A DNA stretch of 63,170 nucleotides from Clostridia bacterium (lineage in GTDB: Bacteria > Bacillota > Clostridia > Christensenellales > Aristaeellaceae): contig JAFRPG010000015.1 in the NCBI GenBank assembly GCA_017429265.1, positions 1 through 63,170 of the forward strand, written 5' to 3'. How positions within the stretch are numbered: position 1 is the stretch's first letter; each line of letters starts with the position of its first letter. Shown here in pieces: positions 9,801-17,198 of this stretch. Under the pieces are notes generated by a model. The model saw only the letters and a program-made list of their open reading frames with translations. It ran no database searches and had not been told where the DNA came from. Position numbers and translations under genes: made by a program.

Positions 9801-10080
9801 CCCGGCGCAGCATCGGCTCGATCAGGCCGTCCGCGGACGCGCAGATCAGAGCCGCGACCAGGTGGCGGCAGCTGCGGCGCGCGGCGAAGACCTGGCAGGA
9901 GCACCGGGCTCCCTCGGGGCGCACGGAGACCTCGCGGGGCGGCTGGTCGGCGGCCATCGCCGTCAGGCCCTCCGCCGACGAAACGAGGATCCGCACGCCG
10001 CCGCGGGCTGCCAGCTGCTGCCCCGCCGCGCGCTCCTCCTCTCCCGCCAGGGACCGGAGCCGCTGCTCATAGCCTGTCAT
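6886..10080 (-). CDS. SWIM-domain SNF2-family DNA helicase/translocase
   Basis: A 1064-residue bacterial SNF2 ATPase. The N-terminus has a SWIM zinc motif C60-S-C-x8-C-R-H73, followed by a long SNF2-associated region. The SNF2 ATPase begins near residue 600: Walker A DMGLGKT (about 630), DEAQ box (about 730), LTGTPLEN (about 760). A helicase C-terminal half follows (FSQFTSMLRIL, SLKAGGTGLNLTGA, DRAHRIGQ). The ATG at 10080 follows GGGAGG; the open frame upstream is non-coding. Such proteins remodel nucleoprotein complexes, but the target here is unknown. It leads an operon with two coiled-coil membrane proteins. Confidence 0.9.
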   Translation of the reverse strand: MTGYEQRLRSLAGEEERAAGQQLAARGGVRILVSSAEGLTAMAADQPPREVSVRPEGARCSCQVFAARRSCRHLVAALICASADGLIEPMLRRAAMRRGQHLLDGVTGFSPAAPILQLEVTLHVDGGKDGGCACSLRTGEDKTYVVRSLPAFFAALRTGASLPFGKGFTLEPDRMDFTPEDHAVLSVVAAVSDTQRAAGYEPRGTEAKLLPLEESGLRLLLSALKTRRFRVSIGGAEHMQEGLTRQRVPLRFRLSGPLRALQLDCDLPASLRMLTSDCRYVLAEGVLIRTEHSQRRFFRKLLPLTDDPDPLAEAGGDDSRRTVRVIFPAGEAERVLGELVPLLQQAGALELDQGLERHLVREPLTVRVYLDREGRDVAARVRYVYGEREIDPFQPARGPEAYPDGKLLLRNVRAEQTVLELLDTAGFMVRAGRALLSGADAVWRFVTGGVQSLRAAAEVYLSREFSRLSPRRPQWSGAVSLRGGALHLEVTDAGEPEPELGAILAAIARKRSYFRLKDGSFLDLTGLAAWQDTAEAIGLSGTSAEEGSELVLPAWQAEHLSRLTEAGDLLIRWEQTVRDAVRSLRGELPETVPLPDGMALRPYQQAGFRWLCTLDRLQMGGILADDMGLGKTVQLLALLQSVRDNAGETGRQVSLIVAPTSLTYHWLSECRRFAPGLRILLLSGSQSRREELLASLRDGTADADVAITSYPLLRRDIDLMDGIQFRVVALDEAQQVKNAGSLSAASVRRLKARSRFCLTGTPLENHAGELWSLFDFVLPGYLGSYADFMQRYQDGGRSEELRARLRPFLLRRLKRDVLPELPEKLETTLTAVMTPEQAQVYRAAQLRLGRQVERVLGEKGLQRGRIEILAAITELREVCCHPALVMDGYTGSSGKLAMLEDLMPGILASGRRVLLFSQFTSMLRILRRHLESDGVRCLYLDGDTPAAQRQQLAERFNAGEGEVFLVSLKAGGTGLNLTGASLVIHYDPWWNPAAEDQASDRAHRIGQTRCVEVLRLITHGTIEEQVAALGERKRALFDRLITPGGTPITNLTERDIRRLFSGEE

Positions 10081-10186
10081 CCGCCGGGCCTCCCTCTCAT
10101 GCAGTGCTGCGTTTTTCGCGATAACATACCATCTTCTCCTTCTCTGCCCGCGGCCGATTTCCTGCCTGCGGCGGCGGATTTTTGCA

Positions 10187-10215
10187 TGGACATCCGTCCG
10201 CGGCTGTGCTATCAT
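10187..10215 (+). promoter_or_regulatory. Promoter of the SGNH esterase
   Basis: TGGACA (10187-10192), 17 bp, TATCAT (10210-10215). The -35 box is weak, hence moderate confidence. Confidence 0.5.
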
Positions 10216-10251
10216 CAAGGACGGAATGACAAAGGAAAGCGGGGATCGGAT

Positions 10252-11772
10252 ATGCTGGAACTCAATCCGCTGTTTACCGACGGCTGCGTGCTGTGCCGGG
10301 GACGGGAGATCGCGGTCTTCGGGCGCGCGGTGCCCGGACAGGCGGTGACCGTGCGCCTGCTCGACGCGTCGGGTGCCGTGCCGGGGGAGACATCCTGCCG
10401 CGCGGAGGCCGACGGCGGCTTCCTGGCCTGGCTGCCTCCGGCGGAGGCCGGGACCGGCCTGTGCCTGGAGGCCGAAAGCGGGGAGGAGCGCCTCACGGTC
10501 CGCGACGTGGCGGTGGGCGAGGTCTTCCTCGCCGGCGGGCAGAGCAACATGGAGCTCGCCCTGTGCAACGCCGACGGCGGCCCGGAGGAGATCGCCGTGC
10601 ACGACGACCCCCTGCTGCGCTTCTTCGACGTGCCGAAATGGGCCCGCCCCTGCCCGGAGGCCGACGAGGCCTTCGCCTCCGCCCGCTGGCAGCGCATGAC
10701 GCCCGGGAACGCCCCGTGGATCAGCGCCGTGGCCTACTGGTTCGGCCGGAAGCTCCGCGCCTGGCTGCGCCGTGAGGCGGGCGACGTGCCGGTGGGCATC
10801 ATCGACTGCTGGTGGGGCGGGACCTCGGTCACCTGCTGGATGGACGAGGAGACCCTGCGCTCCACCGATGCCGGCCGGCGCTACCTCGACGAGTGGGCGG
10901 AGAAGAGCGACGGCGTCACGATGGAGGCCTATCTGGAGGCGGAGCGGCGCTTCATGGCCGACCTCGACGCCTGGAACGCCCGCGTGGCCGAAGTGAAGCG
11001 GGAGCTCGGTGCGGACGCGCCCTGGGCTGAGATCGAAAAGCGCGCCGGGGTCTGTCCCTGGTATCCGCCTTACGGCCCCGGCTCCCAGTACCGCCCGGCC
11101 GGCCTGTACCGCTGCATGCTCGAGCGGATCATGCCGGTGACGGTGACCGCCTTCCTCTGGTATCAGGGGGAGGAGGACACCTGCCGCACGGACCGCTACG
11201 ACCTGCTGATGGGCCAGCTGATCGGCCTGTGGCGGGAGCGCTTCGGCGGCGACGCGGAGCGGCCCTTCCTCTTTGTGCAGCTGCCCGGTTGGGGCGGCGC
11301 TGGGGATCACGAGGCCTGGCCCCGCCTGCGCCTGCAGCAGCAGCGCGTGGCCGACGCCCTGCGCGGCGTCCGCCTGGCCGTGACGCTGGACCTCGGCGAC
11401 CGCGAGAACATCCATCCCACCGACAAGCGTCCCGTGGGCGAGCGGCTCTTCGGGCAGGCACTCGCCGCCGTCTACGGCAGAGCGGCGGAGGAGGGCCCCC
11501 GGGCGGCCGCCCTCCGTCACCTCCCCGGGGCGGTCCGGGTGACGCTCACGGCGCCCCTCGCGCGGGGGAGCCGCACGGACGGCCTGTTTGAGCTGGCGGG
11601 CGCGGACGGCGTCTGGCACCCGGCGGAGGTCTCCGCGGACGGCCGTGAGCTGACCCTGTGCAGCGAAACTGTGCCCAATCCCCGGCGCGCCCGGTACGGC
11701 TTCTTCGACTGGCCGGAGACTGTCCTGCGCGGGGAGAACGGCCTGCCCCTTGCCCCCTTCGACCTGAACTGA
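10252..11772 (+). CDS. Sialate O-acetylesterase-like SGNH hydrolase
   Basis: A 506-residue enzyme of the sialic acid O-acetylesterase family, which removes O-acetyl groups from sugars. An N-terminal beta-rich domain (FGRAVPGQAVTV) precedes the SGNH block, GGQSNMEL with nucleophile Ser98. Later blocks are IDCWWGGTSVTCWM, FLWYQGEEDT and IHPTDKRPVGERL (Asp-x-x-His-type site). No signal peptide is evident, so it may act in the cytoplasm on imported sugars. It starts at ATG 10252. The L,D-transpeptidase follows after 13 bp, likely in one operon. Confidence 0.88.
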   Translation: MLELNPLFTDGCVLCRGREIAVFGRAVPGQAVTVRLLDASGAVPGETSCRAEADGGFLAWLPPAEAGTGLCLEAESGEERLTVRDVAVGEVFLAGGQSNMELALCNADGGPEEIAVHDDPLLRFFDVPKWARPCPEADEAFASARWQRMTPGNAPWISAVAYWFGRKLRAWLRREAGDVPVGIIDCWWGGTSVTCWMDEETLRSTDAGRRYLDEWAEKSDGVTMEAYLEAERRFMADLDAWNARVAEVKRELGADAPWAEIEKRAGVCPWYPPYGPGSQYRPAGLYRCMLERIMPVTVTAFLWYQGEEDTCRTDRYDLLMGQLIGLWRERFGGDAERPFLFVQLPGWGGAGDHEAWPRLRLQQQRVADALRGVRLAVTLDLGDRENIHPTDKRPVGERLFGQALAAVYGRAAEEGPRAAALRHLPGAVRVTLTAPLARGSRTDGLFELAGADGVWHPAEVSADGRELTLCSETVPNPRRARYGFFDWPETVLRGENGLPLAPFDLN

Positions 11773-11785
11773 CGGAGTGAGACAG

Positions 11786-13240
11786 ATGAACAGCCGCAAG
11801 CATGTCCGGATCAGACGGCTGGCCCTGCCGGTCCTGACCCTGCTGGCCTGCCTGATCCTCGGGAGCGCCGCAGCCGACCTGACCATCAAGGCGGGCCGCG
11901 TCAATCCCTTTGTCCCGAACATCCTCACCGTGAAAAGCGACGAGCCCGGCCTGCTGACGATCCGCGTCGAGGGCCGGATGAATGCCGTGACCGCCCTGCC
12001 CGTCGAGGCCGGGACCACGGAGGTCACCTGGCGGGCCCTCTCCTGGAACGATGAACCGCTCCTGAAGGGCAACGTGCGCCTGACCGCCGAGCTCACCCTC
12101 GCCGACGGGAGCGTGCGGACGGCGGAGTGCACGGCGAACGTCCGCCTGGCGCGGGCCGCCGTCCTCTACTGCCTGCCCGAGCACGACCGGTACGCCATCG
12201 GCGGCGCGCCCCTGCGCGTGGAGGTCGGCGTCAGCGAGAAAGGCCGAGTCCGGGTGGAACTGGTCAGCGCGAAGGAGGGGGCGGCGCCGGTCTGGGTCTC
12301 GGTGAGCGAGATCGCCGCGGGCAACACCGAGCACATGCTGATCTGGGACTGGCGCAGGCCGAAGGCGGAGCTGGTCCCGGGCGAGTACCGGCTGCGCGCC
12401 TGGACCCTCGCCTGCCCGGAGCAGCTGATCGAAGTGCCCCTGACCCTGACGGAGAACCGGGAAACCTCCGGGGAACTCTTCCTCACCGGGAGCCTGATCC
12501 CCGGCGATCCGGACGACGACGCGGCGGTCTGGGCCGCCCTCTGCGCGCCCGTGGTCGTGGGCGACGGCGGCGAGGGCTCGGGCCTTCACCTCTACACCGA
12601 ACCGGATCCGAACGCCCCGCGCGCGGGCAGCGTGAACTGCGCCACCGTCTGCCTGACCGTCCTCGACCTCAGCGATGAAAAGTGGGCGAAGGTCGGCGCC
12701 TGGGTGCAGCGCGGCGGCGAGTATGTCGAGGGCTATGTCCTCAAAAAGAAGCTGAAGACCGTGGAGGTCAACTGCCGCTACGGCGTGCTGGTGGACAAGA
12801 ACACCCAGACCCTGCGCGTCTACGAGGACGGGCATTGCATCGGCTCGGCCGTCGTCTCCACCGGGTATCAGATCGGCGGCAAGTACCTGACCAACAGCGA
12901 GACCCGCGCCGGGGCCTACCTGGTCGGCACGCGCTGGACCCGCTTCAGCGACGGCGGATTCACGTATCAGTATCCGATCCGCATCGACGGGCTGAACCTG
13001 ATCCACCAGGTGGGCTGGCGGACAAAGCAGGGCGTCCCGGCCGGATTCGCGGAGCAGCATCCGCTCCTGGGGCAGAAGGTCAGCCACGGCTGCATCCGGG
13101 TGGACTGCCTGCCGGGGGAGGACGGCGGGATCAACGCCTACTGGCTGTGGACCCACCTCGGGCACAACACGAAGATCCTGATCATCGATGACCCCGAGGT
13201 CCGCCACGCGCGGATGGATGAGATGGGCATGGAATACTGA
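11786..13240 (+). CDS. Secreted L,D-transpeptidase (YkuD) with SH3-like domain
   Basis: A 484-residue exported peptidoglycan cross-linking or anchoring enzyme. The signal peptide ends near SAAA. Beta-rich modules precede an SH3b-like segment (about 270-330, GLHLYTEPDPNAPRAGS), and the YkuD domain carries SHGCIRVDC with His434 and catalytic Cys436. The start chosen is ATG 11786, 8 bp after GGAG; an in-frame GTG at 11777 lacks an SD. It is one of several envelope genes in 10-18 kb. Confidence 0.9.
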   Translation: MNSRKHVRIRRLALPVLTLLACLILGSAAADLTIKAGRVNPFVPNILTVKSDEPGLLTIRVEGRMNAVTALPVEAGTTEVTWRALSWNDEPLLKGNVRLTAELTLADGSVRTAECTANVRLARAAVLYCLPEHDRYAIGGAPLRVEVGVSEKGRVRVELVSAKEGAAPVWVSVSEIAAGNTEHMLIWDWRRPKAELVPGEYRLRAWTLACPEQLIEVPLTLTENRETSGELFLTGSLIPGDPDDDAAVWAALCAPVVVGDGGEGSGLHLYTEPDPNAPRAGSVNCATVCLTVLDLSDEKWAKVGAWVQRGGEYVEGYVLKKKLKTVEVNCRYGVLVDKNTQTLRVYEDGHCIGSAVVSTGYQIGGKYLTNSETRAGAYLVGTRWTRFSDGGFTYQYPIRIDGLNLIHQVGWRTKQGVPAGFAEQHPLLGQKVSHGCIRVDCLPGEDGGINAYWLWTHLGHNTKILIIDDPEVRHARMDEMGMEY

Positions 13241-13251
13241 GCAAGCGAACG

Positions 13252-13282
13252 GAAAAAGGACTGCCGCGACGGACAGTCCTTT
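13252..13282. terminator. Bidirectional terminator between convergent genes
   Basis: AAAGGACTG...CAGTCCTTT has A-rich and T-rich flanks and serves the L,D-transpeptidase on plus and the DUF4332 gene on minus. Confidence 0.85.
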
Positions 13283-13298
13283 CTCTTGGGGAAACGGA

Positions 13299-13703
13299 TC
13301 AGTACTCGATCACCCGGGGCAGTTCCTTCGCCTGGGCGACCCACTTCTCGACCATCTTGAGGACGGGGACGCGGCGCACGAGCTTCTTCTCGGCGTTGAC
13401 CTCCTCCATCTTTTTGGTCAGGTTGTCGGCGCGGCGGGTGGCCAGCTCGGGCACCGTGTCCACACCCGCGGCCTCGAGCAGGTCGGCATACTCGCTGCCG
13501 ACGCCCTTGACCCGCATCAGGTCCACATGGTTGACCCACTCGAGGATCAGCTTCTCGGGGATCTCGCTCTTCGCGGCCAGCTCCTGGCGGCCCTTCTTGG
13601 TCTTGCCGGCCTCCAGCAGGGCCTCGACGCCCGGGATGCCCGCGGCCTCCAGCTTGCCCTGATAAACCTCTCCGATGCCCTCCACATAGCTCAGCTTCGT
13701 CAT
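13299..13703 (-). CDS. DUF4332 helix-hairpin-helix protein
   Basis: A 134-residue protein with two helix-hairpin-helix-like repeats (VEGIGEVYQGKLEAAGI and VKGVGSEYADLLEAAGV), the pattern of DUF4332. Such repeats often bind DNA non-specifically, but no function is established for the family. The start chosen is ATG 13703 after AAAGGATGG; upstream in-frame ATGs have no proper SD spacing. It is a single gene facing the L,D-transpeptidase gene. Confidence 0.75.
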   Translation of the reverse strand: MTKLSYVEGIGEVYQGKLEAAGIPGVEALLEAGKTKKGRQELAAKSEIPEKLILEWVNHVDLMRVKGVGSEYADLLEAAGVDTVPELATRRADNLTKKMEEVNAEKKLVRRVPVLKMVEKWVAQAKELPRVIEY

Positions 13704-13850
13704 GACGGTTTCCATCCTTTCTATACATGATCTGTGCGGTTTTCCGGATGGGATGAGTATAGCATCATTTACCCAAATACGCAAGTCTTCCGTTTGTGAA
13801 CGGCGTGTAACACTTTTTGCCGGAATTCCTTAATAAATCTGTTACCCCTC

Positions 13851-13879
13851 TTGCACTTTCGCAAAAGAAGTTGTAGAAT
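13851..13879 (+). promoter_or_regulatory. Promoter of the VanY-like gene
   Basis: TTGCAC (13851-13856), 17 bp, TAGAAT (13874-13879). Confidence 0.7.
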
Positions 13880-13947
13880 GTAAGGGCTAAAACAGCAGCC
13901 TTTGGCTCTGCAGACGAAATCCCCCTGCGAAAGGTGGTACTTACAAG

Positions 13948-15165
13948 ATGAATCGCAAGCGCAAAAACGGCGGCTTTGTCATCGTTCTGGTGCTGACCCT
14001 GGTGCTGGCCGGCCTGGCGGTGCTCTGCCTTGCGACCGGCAAGGCCATGGACGACAAGCGGGCCGAGCAGGTCGCGAAGCAGGTCTCGGGCGCCGCCGAC
14101 AGGATCGCGCGCGAGAACGCCTCCATCGAGGCCGAGAATGCCGCGGCGACCGCAGCCTACAACAAAAAGGTCGCGGAATACAAGGCGCAGCTGGCCCAGG
14201 ACGAGGGCGAGAACAAGGACTGGCCGAAGCCCGCGACCGGCGCCGGGCTGGAGATCGTGGACCTGACCGGCTACGAGATCGAGCTCCCGCAGAACGTCAG
14301 CATCTCCCGCCAGGACATGCTCTACAACGGCCTCCTCGTGGTCAACCAGTGGCACGCCCGGCCGGAGGATTATGACAACAACAAGCCGGCCTATGTCCAC
14401 CGCGTGAACAAGGAGATTCCCCTGGCCGATCACAACCAGCGCCTCCTCGACAGCGCCATCACCGCCTGGGGCAATCTCCTTGGCGACGCGAAGGTGCAGC
14501 ACCAGTGGGACTACATCATCCTCGACAGCTGCTACCGCGACTATGAGGCGCAGAAAAAGCTCTACGACGAGGCCGCGGAGAAGCTCAAGGACAAGTATTC
14601 CGATCCGGACGAGCTGCGCGCCGCCGTGATCAAAGGGAATACGTCCTACCCGGGCACCTCCGAGTACAACAGCGGCCTGAGCGCCGCCGCGCGCCTGTAC
14701 AAGAAGGACGTCGTCACCGCCAAGGGGACCGAGTTCTACGCGCGCGAGGAAGGCCAGTGGCTGCTGGAGCACTGCTGGGAGTACGGCTTCGTGTTCCGCT
14801 TCCCGCTGTCGGATTTCCCGGTGCGCGGGACCGAGGACAAGAGCCACATCACCGGCATCACCTCCCGGCAGAACCTCTTCCGCTATGTGGGCGTGGCCAA
14901 CGCGGCGGCCATGCACGCCCTGGGCGACCTGTGCCTCGAGGAGTACATCGAGTACCTCGCCGCGCATCCGCACATCGCGGTCTACGAGGACGGCAAGCTC
15001 CGCTATGAGATCTGGCGCGAGCCGGTCCAGAACGCCGCGACCGTCATGGTGACCCACACCGCCAAGGTGGATGAATCGAAGCAGGAGTCCATGCTCGACA
15101 ACATCACCTACGTCGACGACGACAATATCGAATGGGCCTTTGTGGTCACGGTGGTCACCTACTGA
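13948..15165 (+). CDS. VanY/M15-like membrane-anchored protein lacking the zinc site
   Basis: A 405-residue protein: a signal anchor (about 9-30), a Glu/Ala-rich coiled region to about 95, then a D-alanyl-D-alanine carboxypeptidase (M15B, VanY) fold. The fold is recognisable from DSCYRDYEAQKKLYDEAAEKL (193-213), GTSEYNSGL (236-244) and TSRQNLFRYVGVANA (305-319). The residues that bind zinc and catalyse in M15 (SEH-x-x-G-x-x-x-D and EPWH) read Y240, A247, R307 and L310 here. An active carboxypeptidase is thus unlikely; it may bind peptidoglycan stems or regulate. It starts at ATG 13948 behind AAGGTGG. Confidence 0.8.
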   Translation: MNRKRKNGGFVIVLVLTLVLAGLAVLCLATGKAMDDKRAEQVAKQVSGAADRIARENASIEAENAAATAAYNKKVAEYKAQLAQDEGENKDWPKPATGAGLEIVDLTGYEIELPQNVSISRQDMLYNGLLVVNQWHARPEDYDNNKPAYVHRVNKEIPLADHNQRLLDSAITAWGNLLGDAKVQHQWDYIILDSCYRDYEAQKKLYDEAAEKLKDKYSDPDELRAAVIKGNTSYPGTSEYNSGLSAAARLYKKDVVTAKGTEFYAREEGQWLLEHCWEYGFVFRFPLSDFPVRGTEDKSHITGITSRQNLFRYVGVANAAAMHALGDLCLEEYIEYLAAHPHIAVYEDGKLRYEIWREPVQNAATVMVTHTAKVDESKQESMLDNITYVDDDNIEWAFVVTVVTY

Positions 15166-15187
15166 CACCATACGCGCGACGGAAAAT

Positions 15188-15226
15188 GGGGGCGTGAGAC
15201 GGAAAGCCTCATGCCCCCGGTTTTTT
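15188..15226 (+). terminator. Rho-independent terminator after the VanY-like gene
   Basis: GGGGGCGTGAG...CTCATGCCCCC stem followed by GGTTTTTT. Confidence 0.9.
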
Positions 15227-15251
15227 CGGAGAGAAACGGAGGCATGGTTCC

Positions 15252-16214
15252 TTGCGTTCGAGAAGAATCACGGCGGCGATCCTGGCCCTGGCGGCGATGA
15301 TCGCCCTGCTCCCCGCCCCGGCTGAGACGCCGGACACCGCAGCCTGCGGCCTGCGCGGGTGGAGCGAGAGCCTCGGCTATCAGTACGTGGCCCTCGGAAC
15401 CTATCCCTGGTATGAGGACGGCACCCGGGCGCCCGTGCTCTGGCGCGTCCTCGACGTGGATGAGGAGAGCGGCAAAGCCCTCCTGCTCACCGAGTACCTG
15501 ATCGGTGTCTGCCAGCCGATCTACTGCGACGACCCGAAGGTGGCCGAGCGCAAGAAGTACCGCCGCATCGACGATTACGGCGAGAGCGACATGAACGTCT
15601 GGCTCAACGACACGATGCTGCCCGACATCTTCACCGGCGATCCCCTGATCGCGGCGGTGACGGAGGAGCGGTACGGCCGCCTCTACCCCCTGACCGACAA
15701 GGAGCTGATGACCGAAAAGTACGGCTTCTCCAAGTCGCGCTACTGGGTGCAGACCACGCGCCAGGCCTACGCATCCCCCTACTGCCTCTCGGTCAAGCTG
15801 CATCCCAACTACGGCAGCAAGGTCTACAAGGATCCGTCCACCGGCACGTCGTCCTACTGGGCGGCGGCGCTGAAGGCTCCGGGCAGCGAGTTCATGCAGA
15901 TCTGCGGCCTTGACGGCCACCTCAGCTACGGGCGCCTGGCCCGCACGACGGTCGGCCTGCGCGTGGCCCTGCACCTCGACGTGACGAAGATCCAGGTGTA
16001 TGCCGGCGCCGGGACCCTGGAGGATCCCTGCTTCCTGGCCTACGTCCACGACGGCGTCGCGGAGACCGCGCCCCGCGGGGAGGATCCCGTCCCCCACCTG
16101 ACCCCCAAGCCGAAGAAGACCAACAAGAAGAAGACCCCGACGCCCGCGCCCGCCGCGACCCCCGTTCCCACGCCGGGCTGGCTGCCGGACGCCCTGCGGA
16201 CCCCCGCGCCCTGA
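15252..16214 (+). CDS. Secreted DUF6273-type protein with Pro/Lys/Thr tail
   Basis: A 320-residue exported protein. The TTG at 15252 is 9 bp after ACGGAGG and opens a signal peptide (ending near PAPAET). The body matches DUF6273-like modules: LGTYPW...PVLWRVLDV, LLLTEYLIG, SDMNVWLNDTML and a C-terminal VGLRVALHLD. The last 45 residues are a Pro/Lys/Thr-rich tail that could thread the cell wall. The role is unknown; such proteins are common in Clostridia surface gene sets. The NAGPA-domain gene follows after 50 bp. Confidence 0.7.
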   Translation: MRSRRITAAILALAAMIALLPAPAETPDTAACGLRGWSESLGYQYVALGTYPWYEDGTRAPVLWRVLDVDEESGKALLLTEYLIGVCQPIYCDDPKVAERKKYRRIDDYGESDMNVWLNDTMLPDIFTGDPLIAAVTEERYGRLYPLTDKELMTEKYGFSKSRYWVQTTRQAYASPYCLSVKLHPNYGSKVYKDPSTGTSSYWAAALKAPGSEFMQICGLDGHLSYGRLARTTVGLRVALHLDVTKIQVYAGAGTLEDPCFLAYVHDGVAETAPRGEDPVPHLTPKPKKTNKKKTPTPAPAATPVPTPGWLPDALRTPAP

Positions 16215-16264
16215 TGCGCGCGAGCCGCTGCCGACCCAGATCAATCCTATGGAGGTAATCGAAT

Positions 16265-17170
16265 ATGCGTCTTGTCCGCTGCCTGCTGATCGCCGCCGGC
16301 CTCCTGTGCCTGTTCTTCCTCGTGCCGTCGGAGTACGCCGGGGCTGAAATCGCGGAGATCCCGATCGATCTCGAGGTGATGCCGGAGGTCAACGAGGACT
16401 ACTACACCTCGGACACCCACTACGAGGATCCCTCCCTCACCGTGGACATCCAGCCGGGCCGTGCCTTTGACACGGACTATCTGGTCATCCGGGTGAAGAT
16501 CGCCGACGCCTCCCAGCTGCGCTCCCACGTGGCCTCGAAGGCGGCCTACGGCGACAAGATGGCCCAGCGCGTCAACGCCGTCCTCGCCCTGACCGGCGAC
16601 GACTTCCGCGACAACAAGGCCAGCGACACCCGCAAGTATGTGGTCCGCCAGCAGAAGGAGGTCTTCATCCAGACCTGGAGGGATGTCAGCTTCTACGACA
16701 TCCTCTTCATCGATACCGCCGGCGACTTCCACATCCTCAAGCGCCCCACCCGCGCCGAGGTGGACGCCTACATGGCGGAGAACGACATCGTCAACACCTT
16801 CTGCTTCGGCCCGGCCCTGTGGATCGACGGCGAGATGCAGGAGGCCCCGAAGGGCCAGCGCGCCAACGGCGTCGGCTGGGGCAAGAAGGCCCAGCGCCTC
16901 TGCTTCTGCCAGATGGGCCCGCTGGAGTACATGATCATCGTCACCGGCGGCCCGGACAACCCCAAGTGCAAGGGCCTGACCGGGCCCGAGTTCCTCGATG
17001 TCATCGACAGCGAGGGCGACCCGATCCACGTCTACAACCTGGACGGCGGCAACGCGGCCTGGGTCGTGTTCCGCGGGGAGAAGATCAACCGCTTCGGCCG
17101 CGGCGCCTCCCAGGGCAAGCGCGCCATCAACGACATCATCTATTTCGCCAGCGCATGGGAGGAAGAGTGA
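16265..17170 (+). CDS. Exported phosphodiester glycosidase (NAGPA domain) protein
   Basis: A 301-residue protein with an N-terminal membrane or signal segment (about 5-22) and the phosphodiester glycosidase (NAGPA) fold: ALTGDDFRDNK early, a central TFCFGPALWIDGE, then YNLDGGNAAWVVFRG and NDIIYFAS at the end. Bacterial members are thought to act on extracellular glycan phosphodiesters such as wall polymers; the exact substrate is unknown. ATG 16265 follows GGAGG. It lies between the DUF6273 gene and an Lgt-like membrane protein. Confidence 0.82.
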   Translation: MRLVRCLLIAAGLLCLFFLVPSEYAGAEIAEIPIDLEVMPEVNEDYYTSDTHYEDPSLTVDIQPGRAFDTDYLVIRVKIADASQLRSHVASKAAYGDKMAQRVNAVLALTGDDFRDNKASDTRKYVVRQQKEVFIQTWRDVSFYDILFIDTAGDFHILKRPTRAEVDAYMAENDIVNTFCFGPALWIDGEMQEAPKGQRANGVGWGKKAQRLCFCQMGPLEYMIIVTGGPDNPKCKGLTGPEFLDVIDSEGDPIHVYNLDGGNAAWVVFRGEKINRFGRGASQGKRAINDIIYFASAWEEE

Positions 17171-17198
17171 CCCGCGCCGGCGTGGGAGGGATTCGGTT

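Noticed and set aside
8404..11772. Plus-strand open frame of 1122 codons
   Set aside because: The first 616 codons are antisense to the SNF2 gene. The real gene starts at 10252 with an SD and the recognisable SGNH domain.
6886..12132. Minus-strand open frame of 1748 codons
   Set aside because: Only the part from the ATG at 10080 matches SNF2 and has an SD. The upstream 684 codons are the antisense of the esterase and L,D-transpeptidase genes, a usual effect of high GC.
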